Assembly (NCBI RefSeq): GCF_023283485.1 | Contig: NZ_JAKILU010000024.1 | Location: forward strand, 1 to 59,470 | Length of the DNA: 59,470 nt | Reading direction: 5' to 3' | From: Shewanella glacialipiscicola | Lineage (GTDB): Bacteria > Pseudomonadota > Gammaproteobacteria > Enterobacterales > Shewanellaceae | Part shown: positions 19,701 through 30,724 of the stretch, piece by piece | Numbering within the stretch: the first letter of the stretch is position 1 | Layout: each line of letters opens with the position of its first letter | The notes under the pieces: model-generated | The model's database searches: none | What the model was told of the DNA's origin: nothing | The model's input: the letters and a program-made list of their open reading frames with translations, nothing else | Position numbers and translations under genes: made by a program

Positions 19701-20848
19701 GGGGATAACGCAGTCCATTGGTGCAGCATCTCTTTGTCAGCACCCGGAAATAACGGTAACAAAGGCAGTAAATTTTGAACGCTGAGTTGATTTACATAAG
19801 CAAAAAATTGATCATTCTCGCTTTTAGCAGCCAAGGTTAACGTCGGCCAATGCTCACCATTGGTGATAAAATCGAGCCCCGTACTTTGTACTTCCCAGCC
19901 CGTTGCTGTGGGTTGCCAAACGATATCGCCCGCCTGAATTTCAAATTTTTGCGTCGATTGCTGTAATGTCCATTGCAGCCAACTGGGCTCAAAATGTACC
20001 ATTGCTGAGCTGATACTGCGATTAGCAAACGTCAACCAAGCCTTAAGATTCACCACGCCTTCTAAGGGTAACTTTTGGTTTGAATCATATTGGCTTGAAT
20101 CATAATAGTTACTCTGGCGCGAAGCCCACTCGCCCAAATCTAATGATGTAGCAGCCAAATACATTTGCCCACTTAAGCTATCGGGGTTTGCCCCATCGCC
20201 ATTAATCTCTAACTGTAATGCCAGCGACTCATGCTCAGTGGCATTATTATCCAGATACAACTCCCCTGCACCGCGGTGACGCTCACCATTATTGCGCCAG
20301 TTTAAATGGCGAATATTAATAGGGCGAAACTCTTGGCGTAAACTGAGCAATTGCACGGTGGCGTCAGTAAGGGAGAACCTATCGAGTTGCTTAAGTAATA
20401 AGGCATAAAGCCAATCAACTTGGGGTGGAGTATCCGCTGCGTTCGCCTTGTTATCAGATAACTTATCTATATTTAACGCGACATGCACGCCATCAAAATT
20501 GACATCTTCAATACGTGGAGTCAGCGTGAGCAATGATTGCCAAAAATCGAGTTTTACTTGCACTTTTTTGATTATCACTGTTACCGGCAGGGCATCCTGT
20601 GGCGGAATAACTAAGTGATTAATATTGATTGCGGGGCCAAAAGCCTGCCAGTGGGCAGATAACTCCCCCACTTGTACATCGATTTTATATTCGTTTTTTA
20701 CGTAATTAACCAGTTGCTGACGCACTTCATCAACTTGGGGTAACAAACCGCGAATTAAACTGACTGCAAGCGCAAACACCACTAAAACCAGCGCCAAAAG
20801 TTGCCAGCAAAAACGGCTGATTTTTTGTGCAGTCAAAGGCGTGGCCAC
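16682..20848 (-). CDS. yhdP: AsmA-like intermembrane lipid-transfer protein YhdP
   Basis: A 1388-residue envelope-spanning protein. An N-terminal TM (about 13-33) anchors it in the inner membrane. The rest is a long series of amphipathic beta segments (DUF3971 plus a C-terminal AsmA-like domain around 1000-1270) that form a hydrophobic groove. With TamB and YdbH, YhdP carries phospholipid to the outer membrane in E. coli. The start is GTG, sharing one base with the rng stop (TAGTG). After the conserved core, about 95 residues of Pro/Thr/Glu/Gln-rich sequence follow (from VERPAVSVGAAS), absent from the 1266-residue E. coli protein. The last 25 codons overlap the nitrilase gene. Confidence 0.93.
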   Translation of the reverse strand: MATPLTAQKISRFCWQLLALVLVVFALAVSLIRGLLPQVDEVRQQLVNYVKNEYKIDVQVGELSAHWQAFGPAININHLVIPPQDALPVTVIIKKVQVKLDFWQSLLTLTPRIEDVNFDGVHVALNIDKLSDNKANAADTPPQVDWLYALLLKQLDRFSLTDATVQLLSLRQEFRPINIRHLNWRNNGERHRGAGELYLDNNATEHESLALQLEINGDGANPDSLSGQMYLAATSLDLGEWASRQSNYYDSSQYDSNQKLPLEGVVNLKAWLTFANRSISSAMVHFEPSWLQWTLQQSTQKFEIQAGDIVWQPTATGWEVQSTGLDFITNGEHWPTLTLAAKSENDQFFAYVNQLSVQNLLPLLPLFPGADKEMLHQWTALSPKASIGPIRLYQQAEQPLLASTNITQLHWQKVGGIPSTNPFDINLRWQDKSLLLSLPEQIYQVDFGDEFSAPLVFNGAPMTGRFDSETLTLSVPQLQLNNDDMSVDSVLMLDFSHAIHMALSANVHINNVANADKYFPKKAMGESLAEYLDTGLKAGQTQDAHVVWNGPLSGFPFDDNSGVFQAAFTLTDAKFQFQPDWPAVTDLSLNALFENARMDLWVNHGKLMEVDASGAHVYIPAIGEQTLLRIEADLAVQGRAATKVLQASPLASSIGKTLEVVQVQGAVTGSLNLSIPLYDGDNEDIRGQINFNNTPVYIAQPGLQLKDVTGTVDFANQIVTGKGINARLFEQPLSLTFNTEPKGKDFGLNLKLKSRWDLSRLPAELHSPLSDFYQGKVNFDGGLTMLFTEQGYDIQANVTSDLIGTQLLLPGYFAKPTDEPRPLVAEFAGNQDNTSLNIKVASHAEFIGGFEASKGANLSYFDLLLGRLFDEDEARNTDQGHIQADLGKATLADWQPVIDAFVNKETLPKTGILVDEASHRSLFPKVSAIDAHIGRFDLAGQPLTELTLNAKPNETGWRFNILANEFDGSIDFYPNWRTQGLKVVANKLYLSPEIASAAESGFGSDQVLTNLPPVAINVEDFRFHDKQLGKLVFQATPQPDGYKIQTLSLTTPNVSLQGSGIWQQADQNRTELNVELKAKQFDHLSALLGIDPGVKEAPLKINADVSWQGAPYAFSLETLNGKVKFDLGKGHLSEVSDKGARIFSLFSLDSLVRKLSLDFTDVFGQGMYFNSFNGNLQIDNGVVKTTDTEMDAIAGNMKVRGFTDLTTESLNYDIRFVPQLASSVPTVVLLSTSAWTLGIGAFALTKVLEPVIEIISEIRFRVTGTMAEPVVEELERKSKEIEIPESILPIVGVERPAVSVGAASQTQPAAKKTEATETPEAQTQEVKPTEQVEEPTSPVQAPASALPEKSQVVEPIKQIQGGKNAHQPVAMPEQSRRQRQSAVYRIAA

Positions 20849-22356
20849 TACATCATCACCACATCATATTTGTACTGTGAGTACATGGGCTCATTCTGTA
20901 AGCGGATACGTTTACCTATGTATACTTCAAGTTCGGCGATCTGATGGTTTTCATCAGTATGCAAACTTTGGTACACCGCAGGCGCGCAATATAATAAAAA
21001 CTCATCGGCATCATAGGTACGATTTAAACGAATAATCTCGCGAAACACCTCATAGGAGACAGTTTCAACGGTTTTCATACTGCCAGTGCCATGACACGCA
21101 GGACATTCTCCGCACACTACATGTTCTAAACTCTCACGGGTACGCTTACGTGTCATTTCGACTAAACCTAAGCCCGAAAAACCACTCACATTGGTTTTCA
21201 CTCTATCCTTAGACAAAGCGCTAGTTAAGCTACTGAGTACCCGAGCCTTATGATCTGCGGTCATCATGTCGATAAAATCGATAATAATGATGCCACCGAG
21301 ATTACGCAGACGTAACTGTCTAGCGATGGCTTGGGTTGCTTCAAGATTAGTATTGAAGATGGTTTCTTCAAGATTTCGGTGCCCAACAAAAGCGCCAGTA
21401 TTAATATCGACTGTGGTCATAGCTTCGGTCTGATCGATAATCAGATAACCGCCAGACTTAAGCTCAACCTTACGACCCAGAGCCCGTTGAATTTCGTTCT
21501 CCACATCGTAGAGATCAAAAATAGGCGCAGGGCCTGAATAATGTTCAATCTTCTGCGCAATCTCAGGCATAAACTCTTGAGCAAAAGACTGTAACTCAGC
21601 AAAAGTACCGCGAGAATCAACTTGAATTTGGTCAAGCTCAGTGCCAACAAAATCACGCACTATCCGCACCGGCAATGCTAAATCTTGGTATAACAAAGAC
21701 ACACCACTGCGCTTACGACGTTCGCTGACTTTAGACCAAACACGGCGCAAGAATGCCGCATCTTGGGATAATTCATCTTCACCCACCCCTTCAGCGGCGG
21801 TGCGGATAATAAAACCACCGTCATCATCCACATAAGGCAAAGTGATTTGTTTAAGGCGATTACGCTCTTCTTCTAGCTCAATACGTTGCGAAACACCCAC
21901 ATGGCTAGAACCCGGCATAAACACTAAATAACGCGAAGGCAGAGTGATATCAGTAGTCAGTCGGGCGCCCTTAGTACCGAGCGGATCTTTAACCACTTGC
22001 ACCATAATATCTTGCCCTTGACGGACTAATTCAGCGATATCACGGACCACGAAATGACCCTTCTCAACATCGGCAACGCATTCAGTGTGCGGCACTATGT
22101 CGGACGCATGTAGAAAAGCGGCTTTATCTAAGCCAATATCGACAAAGGCGGCTTGCATACCGGGCAACACACGGCTGATTTTACCTTTGTAAATATTGCC
22201 TACCAAACCCCGTTTCATTCGGCGTTCAATATGCACTTCTTGCAGCACACCATGCTCAACTAAGGCGACACGCGCCTCTGAAGGAGTTACATTGATCAGT
22301 AATTCTGAACCCATCTTGCGCTGTATTTTATTTGGATTTAAGCGACCGGTATTCAC
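20848..22356 (-). CDS. rng: Ribonuclease G
   Basis: Endoribonuclease of the RNase E/G family, cutting AU-rich single strands; it matures the 16S rRNA 5' end and decays some mRNAs. An S1 domain (about 50-130) is followed by the catalytic domain with the metal-binding aspartates in TVDINTGAF and IIIDFIDMM, and the zinc-link cysteines in CGECPACHGTG. It has no long C-terminal scaffold, which separates it from RNase E. The GTG start at 22356 has GGGGTGA upstream (502 residues). An ATG at 22314 would give 488, closer to E. coli (489), but with a weak ribosome site. The start is therefore open. Confidence 0.96.
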   Translation of the reverse strand: MNTGRLNPNKIQRKMGSELLINVTPSEARVALVEHGVLQEVHIERRMKRGLVGNIYKGKISRVLPGMQAAFVDIGLDKAAFLHASDIVPHTECVADVEKGHFVVRDIAELVRQGQDIMVQVVKDPLGTKGARLTTDITLPSRYLVFMPGSSHVGVSQRIELEEERNRLKQITLPYVDDDGGFIIRTAAEGVGEDELSQDAAFLRRVWSKVSERRKRSGVSLLYQDLALPVRIVRDFVGTELDQIQVDSRGTFAELQSFAQEFMPEIAQKIEHYSGPAPIFDLYDVENEIQRALGRKVELKSGGYLIIDQTEAMTTVDINTGAFVGHRNLEETIFNTNLEATQAIARQLRLRNLGGIIIIDFIDMMTADHKARVLSSLTSALSKDRVKTNVSGFSGLGLVEMTRKRTRESLEHVVCGECPACHGTGSMKTVETVSYEVFREIIRLNRTYDADEFLLYCAPAVYQSLHTDENHQIAELEVYIGKRIRLQNEPMYSQYKYDVVMM

Positions 22357-22535
22357 GACTCACCCCATTCGGGAAACTAGATTAATTAATCGAAGTTACA
22401 TATTTTCTAAGCATGAAAACCGAATGAAGCATCGACGATAAAGAATCACTTCATCGGAGACTCGATTAAGAGCCTATCACTCCTGTAAAATTCATTCTAA
22501 CCTCAAGCTAAAAGCATAATACCAGTAACACTAGG

Positions 22536-23141
22536 TTAGATGAGTCCAACTTCGGCTAACAATTCGCAGGTTTCGACTAAAGGTAAACCCACCACACCTG
22601 AATAGCTGCCGTTAATCGCCGCAACAAAGCAGCCACCCAGACCTTGTATACCGTAACTACCCGCTTTATCCATCGGCTCTGTTGAGGCAACATAAGCTTC
22701 AATATCTGCTTTAGATAAAGTGCAAAAACGCACTTGTGTCTGCACTAATCGTACTAAGGTTTTTGCCGTTAAAGATGGCTCATCCTTATAATAAACCAGT
22801 GCCACAGCCGTCATCACGGTATGAGTCTTACCAGATAACTCACTGAGCATTCGCTTAGCATCGGCAGCATCGGCAGGTTTTCCTAGTATTTGGTTTTCAA
22901 ACACTACGATAGTATCAGAACCTAATACCACAGGCTGTGAAATATCCGCGCATAATGCCAGTCCGGCATAGGCTTTTTCGGCCGCTAAACGTTGCACATA
23001 ATCTGTTGGCGTTTCACGTAATCGGGGCGTTTCATCAATATCGGGGGCCACTTGCGTAAAACTAAAATCGAGGCGACCAAATCCAATTTGTGCCAATAAC
23101 TCTTTGCGGCGCGGTGAAGTCGAAGCTAGCACTAAATTCAC
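22536..23141 (-). CDS. maf: Maf-family nucleoside triphosphate pyrophosphatase
   Basis: A 201-residue Maf/YhdE protein, a house-cleaning dTTP/UTP pyrophosphatase. The family signature [10 protein letters not shown] is at 7-16, the catalytic region [16 protein letters not shown] near 74-90, then [14 protein letters not shown] near 98-112, and the C-terminal [28 protein letters not shown]. It is 2 bp after mreD, so co-transcribed with mreBCD, as in E. coli (yhdE). A 179-bp gap to rng follows, with no clear terminator. Confidence 0.95.
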   Translation of the reverse strand: MNLVLASTSPRRKELLAQIGFGRLDFSFTQVAPDIDETPRLRETPTDYVQRLAAEKAYAGLALCADISQPVVLGSDTIVVFENQILGKPADAADAKRMLSELSGKTHTVMTAVALVYYKDEPSLTAKTLVRLVQTQVRFCTLSKADIEAYVASTEPMDKAGSYGIQGLGGCFVAAINGSYSGVVGLPLVETCELLAEVGLI

Positions 23142-23143
23142 AA

Positions 23144-23632
23144 TTAGCGAACCTTATAATGACGTCGAACGCGACGTAAAATCCAAAATATCCACGGCCA
23201 GATGATTAATCCTGAAATGGCGGGCAAAAATAAATCCGTGTGGAATACCGCTTCTTGCATCACAAATTCCACCCAGTAAATCACTAAATGGTAAATACAA
23301 AGCAGTAGCATGATCACCAGCGACTGCTGCCATTTAGGAAAATTACGTAAACGCTGGCAATGTAAAATGGCGATATAAATCACCAATGACATGGCCAAAG
23401 AACGCACTCCTAAGGTAGCGCCCAATAAAATATCTAAAATAAGCCCTAAAACCCATGCGGTTAAAATATTGTATCTATGGGGTAATGCAATAGACCAATA
23501 CATAATAATCATTAATAACCAGTCTGGCCGCCACGCATCAACCGCACTTGGTAAGGGCATAATCTGGCTGATAATCCCAATGAGTAATGTCACCCAAACG
23601 ATGAGGCGCCCATTGGCGGCTTGGAAACTCAT
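23144..23632 (-). CDS. mreD: Rod shape-determining protein MreD
   Basis: A 162-residue inner-membrane protein with about five TMs and very little soluble sequence, part of the elongasome with MreB, MreC, RodA and PBP2. [21 protein letters not shown] and [20 protein letters not shown] are typical of the family. Its start overlaps the mreC stop by 4 bp. It ends with a basic tail, [10 protein letters not shown]. Confidence 0.95.
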   Translation of the reverse strand: MSFQAANGRLIVWVTLLIGIISQIMPLPSAVDAWRPDWLLMIIMYWSIALPHRYNILTAWVLGLILDILLGATLGVRSLAMSLVIYIAILHCQRLRNFPKWQQSLVIMLLLCIYHLVIYWVEFVMQEAVFHTDLFLPAISGLIIWPWIFWILRRVRRHYKVR

Positions 23633-24666
23633 TGATTTACCTCAGTGGCTGGACGAACGGTTTCCGCCAGCGGATTAACAGCAGCTGGCGTAGATGTCAC
23701 CGGCTTAGCCGCATTGGCATCGGGCGAGGTTAGCTTAACTTGAGGAGTAACTTTCTTAACTGCAGGAATGGCCGTATCGGTATTATCCCCATCGGTGGCA
23801 GTAGGATGGTCAGCTGCTGGCGCAACCAATTGATTAGGTAAAGTCACACCAGAATCACTAGCAGGCCAAATAAGCAATAAATAGCGAATACGATCTAACG
23901 CCGCTAACGGTTGGGCGGTAACGCGAGCATAGCTTTGGCCATCTTCAGTTAACACTTCCATCACGCGTGCAACAGGGTAGCCTTCAGGGAAACGATTACC
24001 CAAACCCGATGTCACCAGTAAATCGCCGACACGAATGTCAGTACTCTTAGCCACATGGCGTAGTTCTATCTCGTCCAATTCCCCCGTACCATTGGCGACA
24101 AGGCGCACATCATTACGGGTAATACGTACAGGTAAGCCATGGGATACATCGGAGAGCAATAGCACCCGACTGGTCATTTCACTCACTTGCACCACTTGGC
24201 CTACAACCCCTTGCGCATCAACGACAGGTTGGCCGACAAAGACGCCACTGCGAGAACCGTGATTAAGTACCACATATTGATGAAAAGGATCGCTTGCGAC
24301 CTCTAACACTTCAGCTACCATTTTGCGCGAGTCAAGATAAGCTGGCGAACCTAACAGTGCCCGCAAGCGCTCATTTTCTTGGCGTAGGTGTTCAAAACGT
24401 TGTAAGCGTTCACTCATCAACAACTGTTGTCTCAGCAGTTCTTTATTTTGCAGCGCCAACATATTACGGGTAGCAAAACTTTCAGAGGACCAATCAAGCG
24501 CAGCCCCTGGCACACTGGCTAAATACTGTAATGGGCTAAAAACAGAGGCAAGAGATTGCCGAGCAGGATCGAGACGATGATTAGCAACGAGCAAAGCCAC
24601 CGACAAAATAATTGCCAGTGTCAGACGAAATTGGTTTGAAATACCACGAACAAAAATTGGCTTCAT
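23629..24666 (-). CDS. mreC: Rod shape-determining protein MreC
   Basis: A 345-residue bitopic inner-membrane protein. One TM (about 11-28) is followed by a coiled coil (about 70-106, with QENERLRALLGS) and two beta-barrel domains around 110-270. GSRSGVFVGQPVVDAQGVVGQVV and TDIRVGDLLVTSGLGNRFPEGYPVA are core family segments. A Pro/Thr/Ala-rich tail of about 70 residues extends beyond the core. It signals to PBP2-RodA in lateral wall growth. It lies 44 bp after mreB in the mreBCD-maf unit. Confidence 0.96.
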   Translation of the reverse strand: MKPIFVRGISNQFRLTLAIILSVALLVANHRLDPARQSLASVFSPLQYLASVPGAALDWSSESFATRNMLALQNKELLRQQLLMSERLQRFEHLRQENERLRALLGSPAYLDSRKMVAEVLEVASDPFHQYVVLNHGSRSGVFVGQPVVDAQGVVGQVVQVSEMTSRVLLLSDVSHGLPVRITRNDVRLVANGTGELDEIELRHVAKSTDIRVGDLLVTSGLGNRFPEGYPVARVMEVLTEDGQSYARVTAQPLAALDRIRYLLLIWPASDSGVTLPNQLVAPAADHPTATDGDNTDTAIPAVKKVTPQVKLTSPDANAAKPVTSTPAAVNPLAETVRPATEVNQ

Positions 24667-24710
24667 AGGAGAGCTAAGGCGGTGATTAGCCGCCCCATAC
24701 CGAAGTTAAA

Positions 24711-26098
<1,388 letters not shown>

Positions 26099-29000
26099 CT
26101 AATCCACCTCACGCCAGTAAATAATTCGATCATGACCTCGATAACGGCCAAAATATGCACTCGCCCGAGGATCGCTCAAGAGCGTTGGCGTGACGTCATT
26201 CCAATTCCAGTACCATTCAAGCCAACTCGGCACATCTAAAGGCGCGGTAACTTGCCCACGATATAGCGCGCCACTGGTTGTAACTGCCCGCCAAAGCAAA
26301 TCAAATTGACCTGCCTGAAATTTTGGCATGCTGCCAGAACGCTCAATACTTTGTCCCGAGACTAAATCAGGTTCAAAATTATAGCCAAGGCTAATATCAT
26401 CGGTTTGTAAAGCCAAACTAGCGTTCGCAACTGTACAACTATCATCACTATTTAAGACCCAACTGCCATTCCAATACTCAGCCCGAGTCGGCATACGTAG
26501 TATTTCAGTCTCTGGTCCATAAGTATTATCCATTACCACTCGCCCATGGCGAAGTCTTTGGGTGGTGATTTTTTTTGCAGTACAGTTCGCACAATTTCCT
26601 GTCGTTGCGGCATCCATGTCAGGTGAGGCTACATACGAGTTAATCCCATTAGGACGCGGATCGTTATCCAACACTTGCACACCAATATCAAGCAACTCGA
26701 AGGGGCCATCCTGATATAAATTGGTCAATACATTAGGTGTCACTCGGCTGAAGTTCGCTCGGTAACTGTTACCTAAGCTTGCAACCCCTTTGGCCCAACG
26801 TGTTGATATTATGGGTAAGGCGCTTAAACGGTTTTGTAAATCGATACCATTATTGATGTTCTCGCCCACAAGCATGGCTGTGGCAAAAGAGAACGGTGCA
26901 AAGTAGTTTTGCGTTATATCGCCGGCGATATTAAGCGCGCTTAATGTCATCGACATTGGGAATAATTGATCCATATAGCTAAAGCTATTGCAGGCTGGAG
27001 ACACGAATGCCTCACTCACCAAAAATCTATCGGGGACAAAACGACCAATATTGGCACTCTTTGCCAGTGGTATTGAGTAAAGACTCGATCCCAAGTAACT
27101 AGCTGGCGGTGCAGCACTAAAGGTAAATACCCCGACCTCACTGATACTTTGAACGACTGTATTGAGATTATTTGTCGCGGCCACTTGATCGTAACTGGTA
27201 ATACCTACTACGCCCTGAGCACCGGGATTTGGCGCTACCAGTTGGCTCGACAACGCAATACCAGATTGAACGTAATTGGGCGTACTTGGGTTATCGCAAT
27301 AATTACTATCGTTATCAATAACCCAGGCTTTTGCAGCAATCTGCAAATTAAAACTCTCACCGGCTTTTTTATATACAGCGCAACTAACGTCTCCCGCTGG
27401 GCACAAAGCACCGCTGTCTCTGGGCGTGACACACAGGCCAACAGGAAAACTGACGAAGGGATCGCTACCTATCATCACCAGCCCTTCATCGGGTGTGCCA
27501 GCAACACCGGTATATTTGGCGTTTAGCTCAACTTTACCAGCGTCGCTATAATTGACCGCTATCGTTGCTTTACCGCTGGCATCAAAGGTTAAATTCTGGG
27601 AAGAAGGTGACAAACTCGAACCGCTGATAGAAGCTGAGTTAACGCTAACGGCTGTTGGGGTAAACATAGATGTAGCGACAGGCGAAATATATTGACTCCA
27701 CAAATCTACCCTTTTAGTTTGACCAGCGAACGTCGGCAAGCACTCTAGGTTGTCATTTGACTTTCTGACCGCAGAGATAGTCGCATTTTGCGCTTTATTG
27801 GCCAGTTTATCTGGCATATCAATTAAAAAGCCGCTATCGGCAAATGACAGCGTACAAGCCGCGGTTGATAACGCGCCAACGCCACTGCGGCACAAGGTAT
27901 TACTACCAGGGACGGTGGCAGGATTTGAACTCGATACTCCAATTTTTACAGGGGTGGTGACATTATGGCGTAAGTCAACAGAGGCGATTCCGTTGATGAA
28001 ACTGACATTACTGACACTGCTACCACTTTGGTACCAACCGCCATTAGTAGCAGGATTCAATGACAATTGCGCACTAACTGGGTCAGTAAACGGGGTACAA
28101 GGAGTGTTTCCATCAGCACACGCTTTGATCTGCATCGGCTCTGCTTTACATGTGAGCGGCGATGACGAATAAGCAAATTCAAAATGATGTACTTGTAAGC
28201 CAATCGGTTTGGATTTTATTGCACAAACTTTAAAATTATCGATTTCGTGGTTGTTATTGGCGCCGCCGGTAGAACCCGTAAATGACAGATAAAAATCAGC
28301 AGGAACAGAATCTTGACCTGATATAGCTCTAGCATTAAATCGAGAGACAAGCACCTGATATCCATTACCATCACGCACATCTCTGTCTAACGATACCCAA
28401 GCTTGACCTGTGCTGGTTGAATCAACTTTAATCCGATACTTATGATTTGGTGCCGCGGTTGTCGTACTACGAACATCAATTCTAGGATTCAAATTCGCGG
28501 CGGTACCAGCCAAATATTTATAATTTGCCGACATAGAACCACGCAATGTTACCGATTGTGATCTAAATCCAGGGCCACCTATCTTCCCCTCATTCGGATT
28601 GGAAAAATTACCATACTCATCTAAACCAACGCCAATCCAACCTCCCGCAAAGCCCGGCGTATCATCATCACGTTGTGCATATCCGAGTGAACCACCAAAG
28701 CTGCCAGGTTGCGGTGTAACAGAAGCATCCGATAAAATAACCGCAACCCCATCACCTCCCGTTCCAGATGTAGGTGACCAAGCATAATAATCAAACTCTA
28801 TCGTGACTAGATTGCCTTCAGCAGGAAATAACCGCTGGTAAGTGCTAGCAGTGGCCTGATTACCCAATGCTGGCGTTATTCTTAGTCGTCCCCCGTTGAT
28901 AGCCGGCGGAGTAGAAGAACCCAGCACTTTCGTTGCCCAATCGTTGCCTAAGCTGCTGCGGGAAAAGTCATCAGTAAAACACTCTTCAACTGGCGCTACT

Positions 29001-30724
29001 TTCTCAAGCGCAACAAAGCCATAGTCTTCAGCAAGATGACTACGTTCATTATCGCCATAGGTATCTTCATCGTTTACCATACTGACTTGAGTTGCACTCA
29101 GATTACAGCGTCTTAACCAGCCACCATCACCACCATCGCGAGAAGACTTTCCAGCCACTAATGTTGGAGGATTGCCAAAGCCAGTTAAGCTGGTATTAAA
29201 GGTACATTGAGTTGCTAAATCACGAGTTGAACTTCCCGAGCTATGAGTCAAGGCGTTGGCAAACTGATAGTTAATCGGCTCACCACTCAGGGTTATCGTG
29301 CCGACACCTGGCTCAATGGCAAAATAAGCAATAGTTTCATTGGCTAATGTATTTAAATTACCAGGCTGACAGCGCCGACTTGTGCCCGTTACAGTGTAGA
29401 CTTCTGACGTATCCATATTAAGCGAAATGCCGTTAGCGCTTGGCTGCGACACGCTAGTCAACCAACAATTGTTATTGCGGGTTTGTAATTGGTTTAATCG
29501 TACGCTCAAACCTAAGTCGAGCGTTTGATTGACCCAAGCTGACGATGACATGTTCAAGGCACTGTTAGTCACCACCGTACCCGCAGTCAACCGCTTACCA
29601 TCGGATAGAGCATAACTGCCTGGCGTCACAGCTATCCAGTGCACTTCTGGCATAGTGACCGCCGCACTGCTACTTGGAGGTTGCCGCTGAGTCCAACTAA
29701 AACCAGTCGCTGATACGCTACTGATAAACACCGATGCAGGACCATCACCACTAGGATTTGACGACGAAATCGTCGGCATTAAAAATACTAATGGAGTGAC
29801 ACCAGATGAAAACACATGTTCGAAGGTGACCGAGGTTGATGTTGCTTTACCAAATTGCAAATCGAGTTGTTGGTTAATCCTACTGCGGGCATTGATTGTT
29901 GCACTAGAATTCATCTCTAAGTAACGGGCGGTAACTCGGCCATTAATGATTGATGAAGCATTCATCTGTAATCTTGCGTCGCTATAGACAAAACCATTGA
30001 TATTAGTAGCGCCATTCAAGTTAATATCGCTATAGACTACTAAGGTCAAATTATTATTGCCCACTTGATTCACTGAACCATTAGTGAGCCCGACACTATT
30101 GCGCACAAATATTCTGGCATCACCAAGCAGTTCGATTTGCGCACTACCATTAATTTGTAAAGTATCTACCCAGTAATCACCGGCTGATAGCACTAATTTC
30201 GCGTCACCACCGAGCTCAATTGAGCGAAACACATATTCAGAAAACGTGGAGGAAGTAGTCAATGTACATGTGTTGTATAAGGCAATAGCGCCATATTGGT
30301 TAGTACCGTTATTGCCGACATTAATCGCTTGGCCTGCGGTGCAATAAGATATCCCGCCGCCACTTTGTGAATTGCTCGGGAAATCGGTGCTATTGAGTTG
30401 TAGCCCTCTTAAATCACTTCCTGTGATGCTGCACTGTCTTGAGCCACCTAAAGCCGTATCGCAACCATTTTCCGCTAAGCCACTGCCGACAGAACAAAAA
30501 TTTAACGCTAATCCAGCTGTGCCATTAATTTTGGCGTTGGTGTACTGCTTAAACTGTTCATTGTTGATTTTATGACACACGTTATTGTTATTACCGTGCT
30601 GGCCTTGGGCAACAGCAGGGAAATAAATATTGTCATCAATCGGGCCATAGGCGAACGTAGGCGCGGCAAACAGCATGGCAACGAAGCTAAAACTAAGATA
30701 CACACAAAAACGAAAACTACTCAC
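26099..30724 (-). CDS. mshQ: MSHA biogenesis protein MshQ, lectin-like
   Basis: A 1541-residue secreted protein with a signal peptide ending PTFA|YGPID. Three parts are visible. At about 160-285, short repeats with regular small residues and Asn (SIELGGDAKLVLSAGDYWV, DINLNGATNINGFVYSDARLQ) suggest a beta-solenoid. At about 580-840 there is a concanavalin/L-type-lectin-like domain, opening CFTDDFSRSSLGNDW and containing GTGGDGVAVILSD and GGWIGVGLDEYGNF. From about 840 to the end lies the long Cys-containing DUF6701-like region typical of MshQ. It is the last gene of the msh cluster. The GTG start overlaps mshP by 8 bp. The role is probably a pilus-associated surface or tip component. The lectin assignment is from pattern and should be confirmed. 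Confidence 0.88.
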   Translation of the reverse strand: MSSFRFCVYLSFSFVAMLFAAPTFAYGPIDDNIYFPAVAQGQHGNNNNVCHKINNEQFKQYTNAKINGTAGLALNFCSVGSGLAENGCDTALGGSRQCSITGSDLRGLQLNSTDFPSNSQSGGGISYCTAGQAINVGNNGTNQYGAIALYNTCTLTTSSTFSEYVFRSIELGGDAKLVLSAGDYWVDTLQINGSAQIELLGDARIFVRNSVGLTNGSVNQVGNNNLTLVVYSDINLNGATNINGFVYSDARLQMNASSIINGRVTARYLEMNSSATINARSRINQQLDLQFGKATSTSVTFEHVFSSGVTPLVFLMPTISSSNPSGDGPASVFISSVSATGFSWTQRQPPSSSAAVTMPEVHWIAVTPGSYALSDGKRLTAGTVVTNSALNMSSSAWVNQTLDLGLSVRLNQLQTRNNNCWLTSVSQPSANGISLNMDTSEVYTVTGTSRRCQPGNLNTLANETIAYFAIEPGVGTITLSGEPINYQFANALTHSSGSSTRDLATQCTFNTSLTGFGNPPTLVAGKSSRDGGDGGWLRRCNLSATQVSMVNDEDTYGDNERSHLAEDYGFVALEKVAPVEECFTDDFSRSSLGNDWATKVLGSSTPPAINGGRLRITPALGNQATASTYQRLFPAEGNLVTIEFDYYAWSPTSGTGGDGVAVILSDASVTPQPGSFGGSLGYAQRDDDTPGFAGGWIGVGLDEYGNFSNPNEGKIGGPGFRSQSVTLRGSMSANYKYLAGTAANLNPRIDVRSTTTAAPNHKYRIKVDSTSTGQAWVSLDRDVRDGNGYQVLVSRFNARAISGQDSVPADFYLSFTGSTGGANNNHEIDNFKVCAIKSKPIGLQVHHFEFAYSSSPLTCKAEPMQIKACADGNTPCTPFTDPVSAQLSLNPATNGGWYQSGSSVSNVSFINGIASVDLRHNVTTPVKIGVSSSNPATVPGSNTLCRSGVGALSTAACTLSFADSGFLIDMPDKLANKAQNATISAVRKSNDNLECLPTFAGQTKRVDLWSQYISPVATSMFTPTAVSVNSASISGSSLSPSSQNLTFDASGKATIAVNYSDAGKVELNAKYTGVAGTPDEGLVMIGSDPFVSFPVGLCVTPRDSGALCPAGDVSCAVYKKAGESFNLQIAAKAWVIDNDSNYCDNPSTPNYVQSGIALSSQLVAPNPGAQGVVGITSYDQVAATNNLNTVVQSISEVGVFTFSAAPPASYLGSSLYSIPLAKSANIGRFVPDRFLVSEAFVSPACNSFSYMDQLFPMSMTLSALNIAGDITQNYFAPFSFATAMLVGENINNGIDLQNRLSALPIISTRWAKGVASLGNSYRANFSRVTPNVLTNLYQDGPFELLDIGVQVLDNDPRPNGINSYVASPDMDAATTGNCANCTAKKITTQRLRHGRVVMDNTYGPETEILRMPTRAEYWNGSWVLNSDDSCTVANASLALQTDDISLGYNFEPDLVSGQSIERSGSMPKFQAGQFDLLWRAVTTSGALYRGQVTAPLDVPSWLEWYWNWNDVTPTLLSDPRASAYFGRYRGHDRIIYWREVD

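Noticed and set aside
27750..28172. 140-codon open frame antisense within mshQ
   Set aside because: It lies wholly inside a well-supported gene, has no domain and no ribosome site.
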